This document shows, piece after piece, positions 9,989-21,413 of a DNA stretch of 57,661 nucleotides (positions within the stretch are counted from its first letter, which is position 1; each line of letters begins with the position of its first letter). Below the pieces are notes generated by a model that saw nothing but the letters and a program-made list of their open reading frames with translations, ran no database searches and was not told the DNA's origin. Made by a program: the position numbers and the translations under genes. The stretch comes from Mycoplasmopsis felis ATCC 23391 (GTDB taxonomy: Bacteria; Bacillota_I; Bacilli_A; Mycoplasmatales; Metamycoplasmataceae). The DNA is taken from assembly GCF_000701865.1 (NCBI RefSeq), contig NZ_JNKA01000002.1:1-57661 (forward strand). The letters are read 5' to 3'.

Positions 9989-10266
9989 TATTTTTTCTTA
10001 CCTTTATCTGCACCATGACCTGAGAAGGTTCTTGTAGGAGAAAATTCTCCTAATTTATGACCTACCATATCATCTGTTACATATACTTCTATAAATTGCT
10101 TACCATTGTGAACTGCAAATGTTAAACCTACGAAACTTGGGAAAATTGTTGACCTTCTAGATCATGTTTTAATAGGTTTTTTAGGTGCTTTACCTTCGAT
10201 AATTGCATCTACTTTTTTTAATAAATGTTCATCTGCAAATGGTCCTTTTTTCAAACTACGAGCCAT
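9988..10266 (-). CDS. rpsS: 30S ribosomal protein S19
   Basis: 92 residues: [19 protein letters not shown], the [19 protein letters not shown] core with UGA Trp, and the [16 protein letters not shown] ending. S19 sits in the head of the 30S subunit next to S13. One-base overlaps with rplB and rplV. Confidence 0.96.
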
Positions 10267-11111
10267 TATTTAGAATCCTTTCTTCTTCTTAAAATAAGTT
10301 TATTTGAAGATTTTTTAGTTTTTCTTGTTTTAACACCAAGAGCTTTTTTACCTCATGGAGTAAGAGGAGCTTTTCTACCAACTGGTTGTTTTCCTTCCCC
10401 TCCACCATGTGGGTGATCTACTGGGTTCATTACAGAACCACGAACTGTAGGTCTAATACCTTTATGTCTATTGATTCCAGCTTTTCCAACATTAACAAGT
10501 AAATGTTCTTCGTTTCCAACAACACCGATTGTAGCACGACATTTAGCTAATATACGACGTGTTTCACCTGATTTTAATTTTAAAACAACATATTTACCAT
10601 CATCATCTTTACCCAAGATTTGAGCAGAAGTTCCTGCACTACGTGCTATGATTCCTCCACCACCTGGTTGCATTTCTATATTGTGAACAAATGTTCCCTC
10701 TGGAATATTAGATAAAGGTAAGGCATTACCCACAATAATATCTGCACTAGGTCCAGAAACAATTTTTTGTCCCAATACTATTCCTTTAGGTGCTAAAATA
10801 TATTTTTTTTCTCCATCTGCATAAACAACTAAACTAATGTTTGCTGATCTATTTGGATCATATTCAATTGTTTTTACAGTAGCTGGAATATTATCTTTAT
10901 TACGTTTAAAGTCTACTAGTCTGTAAAATCTTTTTACACGTCCTCCGTGATGTCTTACAGTAATCTTTCCTTGATTATTACGCCCTGCATGATTTTTTAA
11001 ATTTACTAATAATGATTTTTCGGGAGCGTGACCTGAAAGATTTTGTTTGAAATCAAGAGAAGACATATTTCTTCTACCGTTAGTAGTTGGCTTATAATAT
11101 TTCATTGCCAT
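10266..11111 (-). CDS. rplB: 50S ribosomal protein L2
   Basis: 281 residues once the UGA near the C-terminus is read as Trp. The diagnostic segment [20 protein letters not shown] contains the His needed near the peptidyl transferase centre. The normal L2 length is about 275. A 119-bp AT-rich gap separates it from rplW, the largest gap inside the operon; it holds a weak hairpin and possibly an internal promoter. Confidence 0.97.
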
Positions 11112-11230
11112 ATGTTTTTCTCCTTAGCTTAAAAATATTTATTTCTTTTAAGCAATTTACTTTATTTAAAATTCTTATTAATACTTAATGAATATAACTA
11201 TTGCATTCATTATTTTTAAATTAAATTAAA

Positions 11231-11704
11231 TTATTCTCCACCAACTTTACGTTTAGTACTTGTTTTTTTAACAGTTGATGTAGTTTTTGTTGCAACTGAT
11301 TTTTTAGATGCTAGTTTTTTTGCAACTTTAGATTCAATTTCTTTAGATTTTTGAGTTTTTGCTAATTTTACTTCTTTTTCTTTTTGTTCTAATTCTGCTT
11401 CTTTCATTTGTGCTTTTTCTTCAGCAGGAAGGTAATTAATTTTTTGACCTTCTTTTAAGGTTACCATTGCTTTTTTATAACGATTTTGGAATCCATGGAA
11501 ACGTCCTACACTTTTTGGTTTTTTACCTACTTTAATAGTGTTTACATCTTTAACTTTGACATTAAAAATAGTTTCTATTGCTTCTTTAATTTGAAATTTA
11601 TTAGCAGCATAATCAACTTTAAAAACATATACTTGATTTTTCATTCTCAAAATATCTGTTTTTTCAGTTAAAATTGGTGATTTAATTACTTTTGTTAATT
11701 CCAT
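11231..11704 (-). CDS. rplW: 50S ribosomal protein L23 with long C-terminal tail
   Basis: 157 residues; ordinary L23 is about 95-100. The core (residues 1-97) has VIKSPILTEKTDILRMKNQV and the RFHGFQNRYKKAMVTL segment. From about residue 98 there is a charged helical tail (QMKEAELEQKEKEVKLAK) and then a Lys/Ser/Thr-rich end. L23 is the main docking site for SRP and trigger factor at the tunnel exit, so a tail here could affect chaperone or membrane contacts; that is inference. Confidence 0.96.
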   Translation of the reverse strand: MELTKVIKSPILTEKTDILRMKNQVYVFKVDYAANKFQIKEAIETIFNVKVKDVNTIKVGKKPKSVGRFHGFQNRYKKAMVTLKEGQKINYLPAEEKAQMKEAELEQKEKEVKLAKTQKSKEIESKVAKKLASKKSVATKTTSTVKKTSTKRKVGGE

Positions 11705-11706
11705 AA

Positions 11707-12486
11707 TTATTTTGCTCTACTTTCTAATAATTTTAAACTTTCGTTAGAAATAATCATTACATCAGCACCAATTAATTCTTCAACCATTAATGAATTAGCT
11801 TTTGAAGTAGAAACATTTGGTAGGTTTTTAGAAGACTTAAATACTACTGTATTTTCTGTTACAACTAAAATACGTTTTAAATGATTTACTTTTAATTCAA
11901 CTAACTTGTTTAATAAATCTTTAGTTTTAATGTTTTTTAACTCTAAATCATTAACAATAACTGCATTATCTTTAGCTAATAATGTTAAAGCAGATATAAA
12001 AGCAGCTTGTTTTACTTTTTTATTTACTTTTAATGAATAGTTCTTGTTTGCTTGAGGACCGAATGCTCTACCACCACCCACTCAAATTGGTGAACGTGTT
12101 GAACTATGACGAGCTCTACCTGTTCCTTTTTGTCTTCATGGTTTTTTACCACTTCCACTTACTTCAGCGCGGTTTTTAACTTGGTGTGTACCTTGTCTTC
12201 TTGAAGCTCTTTCAGAAAGAATAGAATCAAAGATTGCTTGCTCATATATTTTTTCTGAAGCAAATAATTTTTTAGGCAAATCTGCTTTGAAAACTTCTTT
12301 TTGAACTTTTTCTTTTTTCACTGTTACTTTAACTGATTTTGGTTGTTCTTTTTTAGTAGTTGTTATTTTAGTTGTAGCTGCTTTAGTTGTTTTTGCAGGA
12401 GTTTTCTTAGTAGCTGTTGTTTTAGTTGTAGCTGCTTTAGTTGTTTTTGCAGCTGTTGTAATTTTTTTAACTTTTGTTTCAGCCAT
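11707..12486 (-). CDS. rplD: 50S ribosomal protein L4 with repeat-bearing N-terminal extension
   Basis: 259 residues; typical L4 is about 205. The core starts near residue 68 ([19 protein letters not shown]) and includes the tunnel loop [20 protein letters not shown], then [14 protein letters not shown] and GGGRAFGP. Residues 1-66 are a Thr/Lys/Ala-rich extension built from an in-frame 54-nt tandem duplication (see the repeat at 12367-12452). L4 reaches into the exit tunnel and in other bacteria represses the S10 operon. Confidence 0.96.
12367..12452. repeat. In-frame direct repeat in the rplD 5' end
   Basis: Two identical 32-nt copies (12367-12398 and 12421-12452) spaced 54 nt apart, i.e. 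18 codons, encode repeated [12 protein letters not shown] sequence in the L4 extension. The period keeps the reading frame, so copy number could change without breaking the gene. Confidence 0.8.
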
Positions 12487-12488
12487 AA

Positions 12489-13283
12489 TTATTTATCTCC
12501 TTCTTTTGCTTCTGCTTCTTGGATTAAAGCTTTTAATTCAGTTGAGTTCATTCCAACTGTAACTTCAATATTATATTTTTTAGCATGTTCAATTAATTCA
12601 TTCATTAATCTAACTTCTTCAATATCAACTAATTTAACTTCTTTGTGGTCTGGTAAACCTTTAACGGCTTTCTTAACAACTACAAATGATTTTTTTGGTC
12701 CGGGAATTGAACCTTTTATTAGAAGTAAATTATTAACTAAATCTACTTTAACTACTTCTAAATTTTGAACAGTTGTTTTCACATGACCTAAATGCCCTGG
12801 CATTGTCATTCCTTTGAAAACTCTGTTACCTGAAATATCTCCAAGTGAACCAGTTTGTCTAATAGGTTGAGAACCTCCACCTCCACCATGTGATTTAGGT
12901 CCAATGGTTTGGTTGTGTCTTTTAATGGTTCCTGCAAATCCTTTACCTTTAGATGTTCCTGTAACATCTACAAGTTCTCCTGATTTAAATATATCAGCAG
13001 TTATAATTTGTCCAAGTTCATAACCTAACATATTACGAACTTCTTTTACGAAGCGCTTAGGTGTTGTATTTGCTTTTTTAAAATGACCAGTTTCAGGTTT
13101 ATTTGCTCTATTTGTTTTTTTGTCAAAAACAGCAAGTTGAGTAGCTACATAACCATTTTTATCATTTGTTAAAACTTTTGATACAACATTTGGTTGAACT
13201 TCTATTACTGTAACTGGCATAATAGCACCTGTTTCAGTAAATATTTGAGTCATACCAACTTTACGTCCTAAGATTCCTTTCAT
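12489..13283 (-). CDS. rplC: 50S ribosomal protein L3
   Basis: 264 residues, starting [20 protein letters not shown] and containing the [14 protein letters not shown] and [19 protein letters not shown] blocks, all typical of L3. The C-terminus is extended by about 50 residues, ending [13 protein letters not shown]3 is an assembly initiator reaching toward the peptidyl transferase centre. Confidence 0.97.
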   Translation of the reverse strand: MKGILGRKVGMTQIFTETGAIMPVTVIEVQPNVVSKVLTNDKNGYVATQLAVFDKKTNRANKPETGHFKKANTTPKRFVKEVRNMLGYELGQIITADIFKSGELVDVTGTSKGKGFAGTIKRHNQTIGPKSHGGGGGSQPIRQTGSLGDISGNRVFKGMTMPGHLGHVKTTVQNLEVVKVDLVNNLLLIKGSIPGPKKSFVVVKKAVKGLPDHKEVKLVDIEEVRLMNELIEHAKKYNIEVTVGMNSTELKALIQEAEAKEGDK

Positions 13284-13309
13284 ATTATCTCCTTAAAAAT
13301 TAAATATAA

Positions 13310-13615
13310 TTATTTTACTTTTACTTGAATTGCAACACCTACTGGTAATTCAAGTCTATTAATTTTGTCTGTTAATTGAGCAGATGCACTGTTAATAACA
13401 ACTAATCTTTGGTGTGTTCTGCTTTCAAATTGTTCACGACTTGTTTTGTTAACGTGAACTGATCTTAAAATTGTTACTTCATCTCTTTTTGTTGGAAGAG
13501 GAATAGGTCCACTAACTTTAGCTTTTTCTTCTTTAGCTGCTAAAAAGATTTTTTTTGCTGCTAAATCTACTAAAGAATGGTCAAAACCTTTTACTTTAAT
13601 ATTTAATTTACTCAT
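13310..13615 (-). CDS. rpsJ: 30S ribosomal protein S10
   Basis: 101 residues, MSKLNIKVKGFDHSLVDLAA with GPIPLPTKRDEVTILRSVHV and SREQFESRTHQRLVVI. First gene of the operon. A strong site (AAAGGAGAC) precedes the ATG, and the 5' leader is about 45-50 nt from the nearest -10 box. In other bacteria S10 is also NusE, an antitermination partner. Confidence 0.97.
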   Translation of the reverse strand: MSKLNIKVKGFDHSLVDLAAKKIFLAAKEEKAKVSGPIPLPTKRDEVTILRSVHVNKTSREQFESRTHQRLVVINSASAQLTDKINRLELPVGVAIQVKVK

Positions 13616-13668
13616 TATTGTTGTCTCCTTTGTTCTTTTTGTTGAACATAACTCCCTATAAAAACCTA

Positions 13669-13674
13669 ATTATA
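13669..13674 (-). promoter_or_regulatory. -10 box of the S10 operon
   Basis: TATAAT on the minus strand, about 54 nt upstream of rpsJ, is the best -10 match in the gap between the thioredoxin terminator and rpsJ. A poor -35 (TTGCTA) lies about 19 nt further up, and an imperfect inverted repeat (AGCAAC...GTTGCT) covers the region just upstream. Confidence 0.55.
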
Positions 13675-13740
13675 TTGACAACTTATTTATAATTAGCAAC
13701 CTTATAGTTCATAGTTATAGTTGCTTTTAAATTATATAGT

Positions 13741-13782
13741 AAAAATAAAATACAGAAAACGAAAATTCTGTATTTTATTTTT
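13741..13782 (-). terminator. Terminator after the thioredoxin-like gene
   Basis: A 17-bp stem (arms 13741-13757 and 13766-13782) rich in A and T, with the core TACAGAA/TTCTGTA, lies 25 nt downstream of the thioredoxin-like stop and upstream of the S10 promoter. It separates the two transcription units. Confidence 0.75.
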
Positions 13783-13806
13783 AACAACTAATTCCGGTGT
13801 ATCAAC

Positions 13807-14145
13807 TTACGAAATCCTATCATCTATTCAGCTAGATAGAACTTCCTCAGGAACATATTCATATGCTTTTTCTAGTATTTGATCACCTGATAATAACATC
13901 ATAGTTGGAGCCTTTAAAACTTTTCATTTAGTTAATGGATTTCTAAATAACTTTGCTTCCTCTGCATCAACTTGTATAAATTCTATTTTTTGATTTTCAT
14001 ATTTCTTTGCTATGTTATTAAATGTTGGTAACATCATTTTGCAATCACCACATCATTCAGTAGTAAAAATTAAAAAAGTTAATTGTGTTTTTTGTTTTTT
14101 ATTTATGTGTTCTTCTGCATCTTTTCATAACATCTGATTAAACAT
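13807..14145 (-). CDS. Thioredoxin-like protein, WCGDC active site
   Basis: 112 residues with a thioredoxin fold: strand FLIFTTEW, the redox motif WCGDCKMM, and the cis-Pro loop KAPTMML. Classical thioredoxin has WCGPC; the Asp variant is known in thioredoxin-like proteins. It probably reduces cytosolic disulfides. It is the last gene of a three-gene unit with an RNase J-like protein and a membrane protein (21 bp from the latter) and is closed by a terminator. Cellular partner unknown. Confidence 0.85.
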
Positions 14146-14166
14146 ATATACCTCTTATATTTATTA

Positions 14167-15192
14167 TTATTTAAACATTTCATCTAGTATTTCTATATTA
14201 TCTCTTTGTTCTCTGTTTTCTTGTGAATTAAAAGTTTCTTCTTGATTTAAATTAATTTGATGTTCTTCATTAGTAGTATTATATGAATTTATATATGAAT
14301 TTATGAAACTCAAAATGACTTCATCTTTTATTTTATTAAGAATTAATTTGTTTAATTTTAAAAATGGTAATTCCAAATAATTAACTTTAAAGTAATTGCA
14401 ACTATGAATTAAAAATTTTAAATAAGTATCAAGATCATCTGTTAAGATAATTTTCAATGAATTAAATTTATTTTTTATTAAGGATTCAAAATCATATATA
14501 TTCATTTTTTTTATTTTATATTTAATCTTAAAATTAGTTATTTTTAAAATAATTATTATTATTAAGATTATAGAAATTAACAATGGAAATAAAATTGTTA
14601 ACATACTCAATACATTATAAAGAAAATCAATAATAAAACCAGTTGTTAAAAAAACATTTAAATGATTTGTTTCAATTTTCTTGATATCAATAAAATTATT
14701 TCATCAACCTTTAGTAAATAAATTGTATAAATAATTATTTCAATCATATTCAAAGAAGTTCCTTTTTTGAATGAAATAAAAAACAATATACAATCAAATA
14801 CTCAAAATAATTGATATTTTAATTAACATTTTATTCAATTCTCTTTCAAAATCTCATCACCTAAGTTTTATTAATCTCGAACCAAAAGAATAACATTTAT
14901 TAATAAATAATTTATTAACTAATTGAAAAACTAAAAAAATACCAAACATTAAAAAGAATATGTATATAGAATTACCAAATATCAAACCATATGTATAAAT
15001 ATAAATATAATTCATTCATTGTGGTAACAAATTAATTAAAAATAAGATATTAAATATTAAACTAACTAAATAAATAAATCAACTAGAAATCAATAATGAT
15101 AAATTAGTATTAATTGTTATAGTTTCATTATTTACTGGTTCGTTTTCGATAAATTTTATATTTAATTTATTTAGAAGTTGTCTTTGTTTCAT
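14167..15192 (-). CDS. Multi-pass membrane protein of unknown function
   Basis: 341 residues. The N-terminal 220 residues hold about five hydrophobic helices (for example SLLISSWFIYLVSLIFNI and LTILFPLLISIILIIII); the C-terminal part is cytosol-like, charged, and ends in a Gln/Glu/Asn-rich tail. Trp is encoded by UGA at many positions, so it looks fragmented under the standard code. It starts one base after the RNase J-like stop and precedes the thioredoxin-like gene. I recognise no family. Confidence 0.7.
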
Positions 15193-15193
15193 T

Positions 15194-16858
15194 TTATACC
15201 ATAGTCAATGTAAATGCAACCATTGGATCTTTATCAGTTAGTTTAAAAATTTTTTTTCTTATGGTTTTACGCACTTTTTCATTCATTTCACGCATTGTAT
15301 TAAATTCATTAGAATCAATTATATTAATCAACGAATCTTTTATAAGTTTATTTATTTGTTCTTGTTCATTTTGGTCAATAACACCAATATAATTAATATG
15401 TAATTGCCCTACTATTTGTTTGGTTTTAGGACTATATAGTGAATTAATTATAACTACTCCGTCTCTACCTAGAACTTCACGTTCAGCTAGTACTTCAGTA
15501 GAAATATCACCCACACCAAATCCGTCAATAATAGTATCTCCAACTTCTTTTATTTTACCATTTTGACTTAATAGTTTACCATTTGCAAAATGTGCAATTT
15601 TTCCATTTTGTAAAATAATAGATTTAACTGTTTTACTTAATTCTTTATCTTGTTCAATGTAAGATATAGCATCAACTAAATATCTATATAGTCCTTGAAC
15701 AGGGATTAAAACACTTGGTTTTAAGACTTTAGTTAAATTATATATATCCAATCTTGTTGGTCTACATATAAATAATTCACTTTCAAGGATTTCTGTTATA
15801 TTTCTTGTTTTTTTTGCTATTTCATCTAAGGTAATTGCTGCAAGAGATTCCAAACCATTAACTGGTGGTGCCATCATTATAACTGCATCATTTCTTGATA
15901 TTTTTAAATGCAAGTCTTCATTTTGACTAATTCTTAAAAATCTTTGATATAGTCTTTCAACAGAACCAGTAACAAGAACAACAGCGTTGTCATGTTTAGA
16001 AATAGACTTATGGTCTTGAATTACAGGATATTTAAACTCAGGATTTAATTTTTCTTGAATTTGTTTTGTTAGAAATAATAAGTCCGAATAAGCTTTACCA
16101 TAAGGAATAACAGGACGATTATACTTTGTTGCTAATTCTAGTATTTGATGCAAATTAACCATATCTTCAGAATAAGCACCAACTATGATTTTGTTATTCT
16201 TATTTGTTTGTTGAAATACTTTATTAATTGATTCAGGAATAAAATAACGATCAATTGACCTAGTTGGTTGTTTAGATTTACCAGCATCAGTTATTAAAGC
16301 ATTTATTTTACGTTTATTAAATAATTTTGGTAAATGTATAAATCATGCTTTTCCAAAAATACCTAAATCACCTTCAGAATAATTCATCATAAATACATAG
16401 TCACCATTTGGAGTAATAAAATCAAAACCTAAATTACCTGGAGCAGTTCCTGGTAAAGAAAAAGGTTGAACATAGAGGTTTCCAATTTTTTCTCTTTTTG
16501 TTATTGATTGAACTTTATATGATTGGGATTTAATGTTGTATTTACTTAGACGTTCATTAATTATTTGTTTATTTAAAAAAGAAGTATAAATTGTTATATT
16601 AGGAACTTTCATTATTAATCAAGGTAGTGCAGAAAAAGTTTCGTTTTTAATGTCTGTAATAAAAACTCCTTGAATCTTGTTTTTATTTTTTTCTAAAAAA
16701 GAAAAATCAGGAATTAAAGTATCAACTCCGTTACTCATATTAATTGGAATTTTCACACCTGCATTGACTATATATAATGAATCATCGTAATCTAAAACAT
16801 AACAATTTTTACCATTTTCATCTTGACCACCTAATGCAAAAATATTGACTTTTTCCAT
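15194..16858 (-). CDS. RNase J homologue lacking metal-binding residues
   Basis: 554 residues that align by eye over the full RNase J architecture: N-terminal FALGGQDENGKN, a beta-CASP part with VVLVTGSVERLYQRFLRIS, the PVQGLYRYL segment and a C-terminal domain (KVRKTIRKKIFKLTDKDPM). The metallo-beta-lactamase motif HxHxDH is replaced: after GVFIT comes DIKNET (residues 69-74). The other expected ligands are also lost (SGH is CRPTR, PxHGE is PVQGL, and the DAG motif is NAG). It should therefore lack nuclease activity, perhaps acting as an RNase J2-like structural partner of an active RNase J encoded elsewhere. First gene of its unit. Confidence 0.85.
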
Positions 16859-16920
16859 TAAAACTCCTAGTTATTAATATATAAAAATTGTTTATAAATA
16901 TTTTTTAATTATATCATATA

Positions 16921-16956
16921 AAAAAACTAAATAACCATTTAGATATTTAGTTTTTT
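16921..16956 (-). terminator. Terminator overlapping the fruK stop codon
   Basis: A 13-bp stem AAAAAACTAAATA / TATTTAGTTTTTT with a 10-nt loop. The fruK TAA (16939-16941) is inside the loop, so the last codons and the terminator share sequence. Confidence 0.75.
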
Positions 16957-17856
16957 TATATCGACATTATTTAAATATTGTTCTGTTAAACTTGAATTTC
17001 CTAATCATGATACAGTTACTGTTCCGATTGAACTTGCTGTAGCTTTTTGAAAGGAATCTATTGGATTACTTGTTTTAATATATTCAGCACTAAAAATAGA
17101 AATTAATGTATCACCAGCTCCTGTAGCTGATACTAAATTAACCTTTTCTTTAATTTTAGATTGATATAATTCCTTATTTGAAGTTAATAAATAAGAACCA
17201 TTTGAACCATCTGAAACAATAATATTTAAAGCACCATATTCTTGTAATAATAACATTGATTTAACGATTCATTCTTGAGATACTTCTTGTTTGTAATTAA
17301 AAATTTGTTTTAATTCATTAACATTAGGTTTAATTAAAAAAGGTTTAAATTTTAATAAATCAATGAATTTAGAACTTTCTATATCTAAAATTAACTTCAC
17401 ATTATTTTTTGATACTATATTAAGGATTTCGAACAATTGTTCTTCATTTCCAATCCCCATTAACATTAAAACATCATTTTTATTTAGTTTGCTTATTTGA
17501 TCGATAACTTCTTGAAACTCGTTATTATTCAAATTAGTTCTAGGACCATTTAATTCAAAATTATTCTGTTTTCCATAATATTTAATATTAATTCTTGTCT
17601 TATCATGATAATTAATATTATGAACATTTAGATTTTCTTTGTTAAAGAAATTTGATAATAATTTATGTGTTTCATTATCAAACAATGTTAAAGCTATGTT
17701 ATCAAAACCATGTCTTTTGAGCATTATAGATGCATTTAAACCTTTGCCACCTGGTAATAATTCAAAATCACTATATCTATTAACGCTGTTTAATTCAAAA
17801 TTATCAGAACTTATAAATAGATCTATTGAAGGAGATAAAGTTAATGTATAAATCAT
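16939..17856 (-). CDS. fruK: 1-phosphofructokinase
   Basis: 305 residues of the PfkB/ribokinase fold. MIYTLTLSPSIDLFI at the start and LLPGGKGLNASIMLKRHG (substrate-binding GGKG) match FruK, and the C-terminal SATGAGDTLIS holds the catalytic Asp of the GAGD motif. It phosphorylates fructose-1-phosphate, the product of the PTS, to fructose-1,6-bisphosphate. It starts immediately after the fruA stop (TAAATG), a typical fruAK pair. No fruR-type regulator lies next to it. Confidence 0.9.
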
Positions 17857-19947
17857 TTAACTTCTTAACTTTCTTCTCTTTTTAAATTGAAAAAGATTTG
17901 GGTATTTTTTATTTAAGAAAGTAATTAAATATATTGTTCCTGCTTGAGCAAATGCTCCTACTAATAAAGCAGCAATAAAGAATAAAATTCCTAAACCAAT
18001 TGATGTCCCTAAATCTGCAAATAGTGTAGTTCTTGCTAAGAAAATAACAAATATACCTCCATGAGGAGCAACTATATTAACACCAAGAACAGCAGATAAC
18101 AATCCTGCTACTGCTCCACCTACTAAGTTTGCAGGAATTAAAACTTTTGGATTTTTACTTGTATATGGGATTGCACCTTCAGAAATAAATGAAAGTCCAA
18201 ATAAGATATTTGAGATTTTCCCTGATTCTCTTTCTTCTTTTGATCATAGTTTTCTTGAAATAAACATAGATACTGAAATCCCAAGAGGTGGAACCATACC
18301 TGAAATCATTACAGCTGCCATTGATACTGTACTTGCTCCATTAGCTATAGTTAATGTTCCAAAAATATATGCAGCTTTATTGATTGGTCCACCTAAATCT
18401 GAGGCCATCATTAATCCTAAAATCAATCCTAACAATCAAGCTAGATATGGTTTACCTTCAAATAATTGTAAGAATAAAACTAGTCCTAAATTAATGAATA
18501 TTAAAGCTATATTAACGAATCAGAATGTTATTGCGATTGTTATTGTTCCTAAAACTGGAATGAATAAAATATTTTTTACTCCGCTCAGGGTTTTCGGTAA
18601 TTTTCCAAAAATATATTTAGAAAATACAATAACCATAGCCGCAGCAAAAAATGCTCCTAAAATTCCTCCTATAAATCCTGATCCTGTACCTAAGAATTTC
18701 TCTGGGTTAGAAATGCCAGAACTTTCTATTGTTTTAGATAAAAAACCATATGTATCTGATAATTGACCACTTGCTATACCACCAACAACGAAACCAGGTA
18801 ATAAACCTTGTCTTCCGATTAATGAAAAAGCAATGTAAGCAGATAACACAGGAACAGCTAAACCTAGAGCTATTTTACCTATATTAAAAATTATTTTAGA
18901 TGCTCCAAAATTAAATCCAAAATTACTTAGGAAATGACTATTATTTAGGTCTACTCCGTTTGATGCACCTATTATCATATCAATGATAAATCCAAGTGCT
19001 ATTAATATACCACCAAAAATAATAAATGGTAGCATATGGGAAATGCCTGACATTAATGATCTGTACATTTTTTTACCAAAACCATTAAATGACATTTGTG
19101 AATCTTCATTTGTTTTTTCTGAAGATGAAGAAACTTGTAATTTTGTTCCTTCTTTATTTAAAACTTTTTTAATTTGCTCTCCAGGGTTATGAATAGCTTT
19201 TTGAGTTGAAATTTCTAAAACATTCTCTGCATTCGCAAATCTTGATTTTTCAATTTCTCTATCTACTGCTAAAATAACACCTTTTGCATTTTTAATTTCT
19301 TGTTCTGTTAGTTTATTTTCAATACCTTCTGCTCCTTGAGTTTCAACTTTAATTGAAATTCCCATATCTTGAGCTTCTTGATATAATTTGTCTTTAGCCA
19401 TAAATGTGTGAGCTATACCGGTAGGACAAGCTGTTACTGCAACAACATCATAACTATTTTCTTTACCTGAATTAACTTCATTACTAATTAATTGTTTTTC
19501 ATACTTATTAATTAATGTTATGAATTCATTGTAATTAGATACTTTATCTAATTCATTAATAAATTCATTATTAATTAGTAAAGTTGATAAATTTTGCATT
19601 ATTTTCATGTGTGATGTTCCACGGTCTGTTTTTGATAAAACAATACCAAAAATATATTTAACATTTTGACCATCTAATGAATTTCAATCTAAGTTGTTAA
19701 CTCTTGCAAAAAATAGTGTGTTTTTTAACACAATATCATCACCAATATGTGGCATTGCTATTTGAGAACCAATACCTGTTGATGATTGATTTTCTCTTTC
19801 TCAAAAAAGTGTATTTGCTTTTTGAGAATCTGATAGATATTTATTTAAATGTAAATCTTGGCAAAAAAAGTTTAAAGCGTCTTTTTTTGAAGCAAAATCT
19901 TTTTTTAAATAAAAAGTATTTTCACTAAATAAACCTGATATTTTCAT
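17857..19947 (-). CDS. fruA: PTS fructose-specific transporter, EIIABC
   Basis: 696 residues with three domains in one chain. EIIA: residues 1-150, with the phospho-His in IAMPHIGDD (His65). EIIB: Cys174 in AVTACPTGIAHTFMA. EIIC: about residues 215-690, a membrane domain with GLLPGFVVGGIASG and GVNIVAPHGG. It imports fructose as fructose-1-phosphate using PEP through HPr. A site AAAGGA precedes ATG 19947. The start was extended past internal Met codons because the EIIA domain would otherwise lose its active-site His. Confidence 0.92.
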
Positions 19948-20011
19948 ACAATCCTTTCTTTAAAATATTTTGTATTTTTATATTATCAAAATTTAATGAA
20001 TTTTAAAAAAA

Positions 20012-20037
20012 ATAAAAATCACAAAAGTGATTTTTAT
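20012..20037 (-). terminator. Terminator of the MIB-MIP-ATPase operon
   Basis: An 11-bp stem ATAAAAATCAC / GTGATTTTTAT around AAAA, followed by a T-rich minus-strand tail. The stop codon of the F1 beta-like gene (20034-20036) lies in the right arm. Confidence 0.75.
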
Positions 20038-21413
20038 AAACCTAATTCTTCATCTGTAGGAATTTCAAAATTAGAACCTACATATTGGAAAATTTCTGGA
20101 CTTTGTTTGATGTATTTACCTTCTAAAATTCTAATAACACTATCTACAGTATCCTCTAAAGAAACATATTGTCCCGGAGATTTTGTAAAGTGTTCTGTCA
20201 TAAAGAAGTTTTGGGTAAAGAAGTTTTCAAGTTGTAAAGCTTTTTTAACAGTTATTTTACTCTCTTCATCAAGTTCATCAAAACCTAAAATTAAAATAAC
20301 ATCTTCTAAATCTTTATATGCTTTTAAAATTCTTTTTGTTTCTATGATGGCATCAAAGTGTTTTTTACCAAGTATTTTTTCATCAACTGAATTTGATTGT
20401 GATGCTAATGGGTCAAAAGCTGGGAAAATATTTTTAGCAGATTGTGCTCTAGATAGAACAAGTGAACCGTCTAAGTGGTTAAACACAGCTACAGCTGATG
20501 GGTCTGATAAATCATCCATTGGTAGGAACATCGTTTGGAATGAAGTAATTGAACCATTTTCATTTTTATATAATCTATCTTCTATGTTTGCAACATCTGA
20601 TTTTAAAGTTGATTGATATCCACCAACTGATGGTTTTTTACCTAACGAAGCACTTGTTTCATTTTCAGCTTGTACGAAACGATAAATATTATCGATGAAT
20701 AATAAAACATCTTGTTTTTCTTGATCTCTTAAGTATTCTGCTGCTGTTACACCAATTGGAACAATAGACATACGGGCACCAGGAGATTCGTTCATTTTTG
20801 AAATATACATAGCTGAACGATCCATTAATTTTGATCCTTCTAATTCATTTAAAAGTTCTATAGCTTCACGAGAACGTTCACCAGAACCTATGAAAATGTT
20901 AGAAGTATTAACACTTTGTTTATTAACATTAAAAATAATTTCTTTCATTAAAACAGTTTTACCAACTCCAGCACCACCAAAAATACCTAGTTTATAACCT
21001 TTAATAATTGGGATAAAGAAGTCTATTGCTTTAATTCCTGTTTCAACTATTTCTATTTCGCTATTTAAAAATCTATTTTGATTAATTGTTGAATTCATTT
21101 CAACATATTTTGGTTTAGTTTTTCTATCTTCTAAAAGTGGTATACCTTTGAATGAGTACATATTATTTCTAGATTCTAAACCTACTGGAACCATAAAACT
21201 TTTTCTAGTGTTCTTTACTTGATCATTAATTGAAATTTCTTCAGAATTATAAATAATAATTGCTCTAACTGTTGTTTCATCTAAAACTCTTTTTACTAAT
21301 AAGTAAGTTTGATCATTATGTAAGGTTAGTAAATGATTAACTTCAGGTAAATTTGATTTATCAAATTCTATTTCTATAACATCAGATCATAAATTAATAA
21401 TTTTTCCGTACAT
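20034..21413 (-). CDS. F1 beta-like subunit of F1-like (X0) ATPase
   Basis: 459 residues resembling AtpD throughout: Walker A GIFGGAGVGKT, catalytic Glu in GSGERSREAIE, Walker B DVLLFIDNIYRF, and the ILGFDELDEESK equivalent of the DELSEED region. The N-terminal beta-barrel begins MYGKIINLWSDVIEIEF. It is diverged from housekeeping AtpD and sits in a cluster without the F0 genes a, b and c. It is the catalytic subunit of the mollicute type-3 F1-like ATPase. ATG overlaps the alpha-like stop by one base. Confidence 0.9.

Noticed and set aside
12343..12768. Cys/Ser/Phe-rich + strand ORF opposite rplD and rplC
   Set aside because: It is antisense to the Lys-rich coding of L4 and L3; its odd composition is the complement of Lys/Thr codons and it has no ribosome binding site.
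19996..20616. 206-codon + strand ORF opposite the F1 beta-like gene
   Set aside because: Shadow of the conserved beta-subunit gene in another frame.
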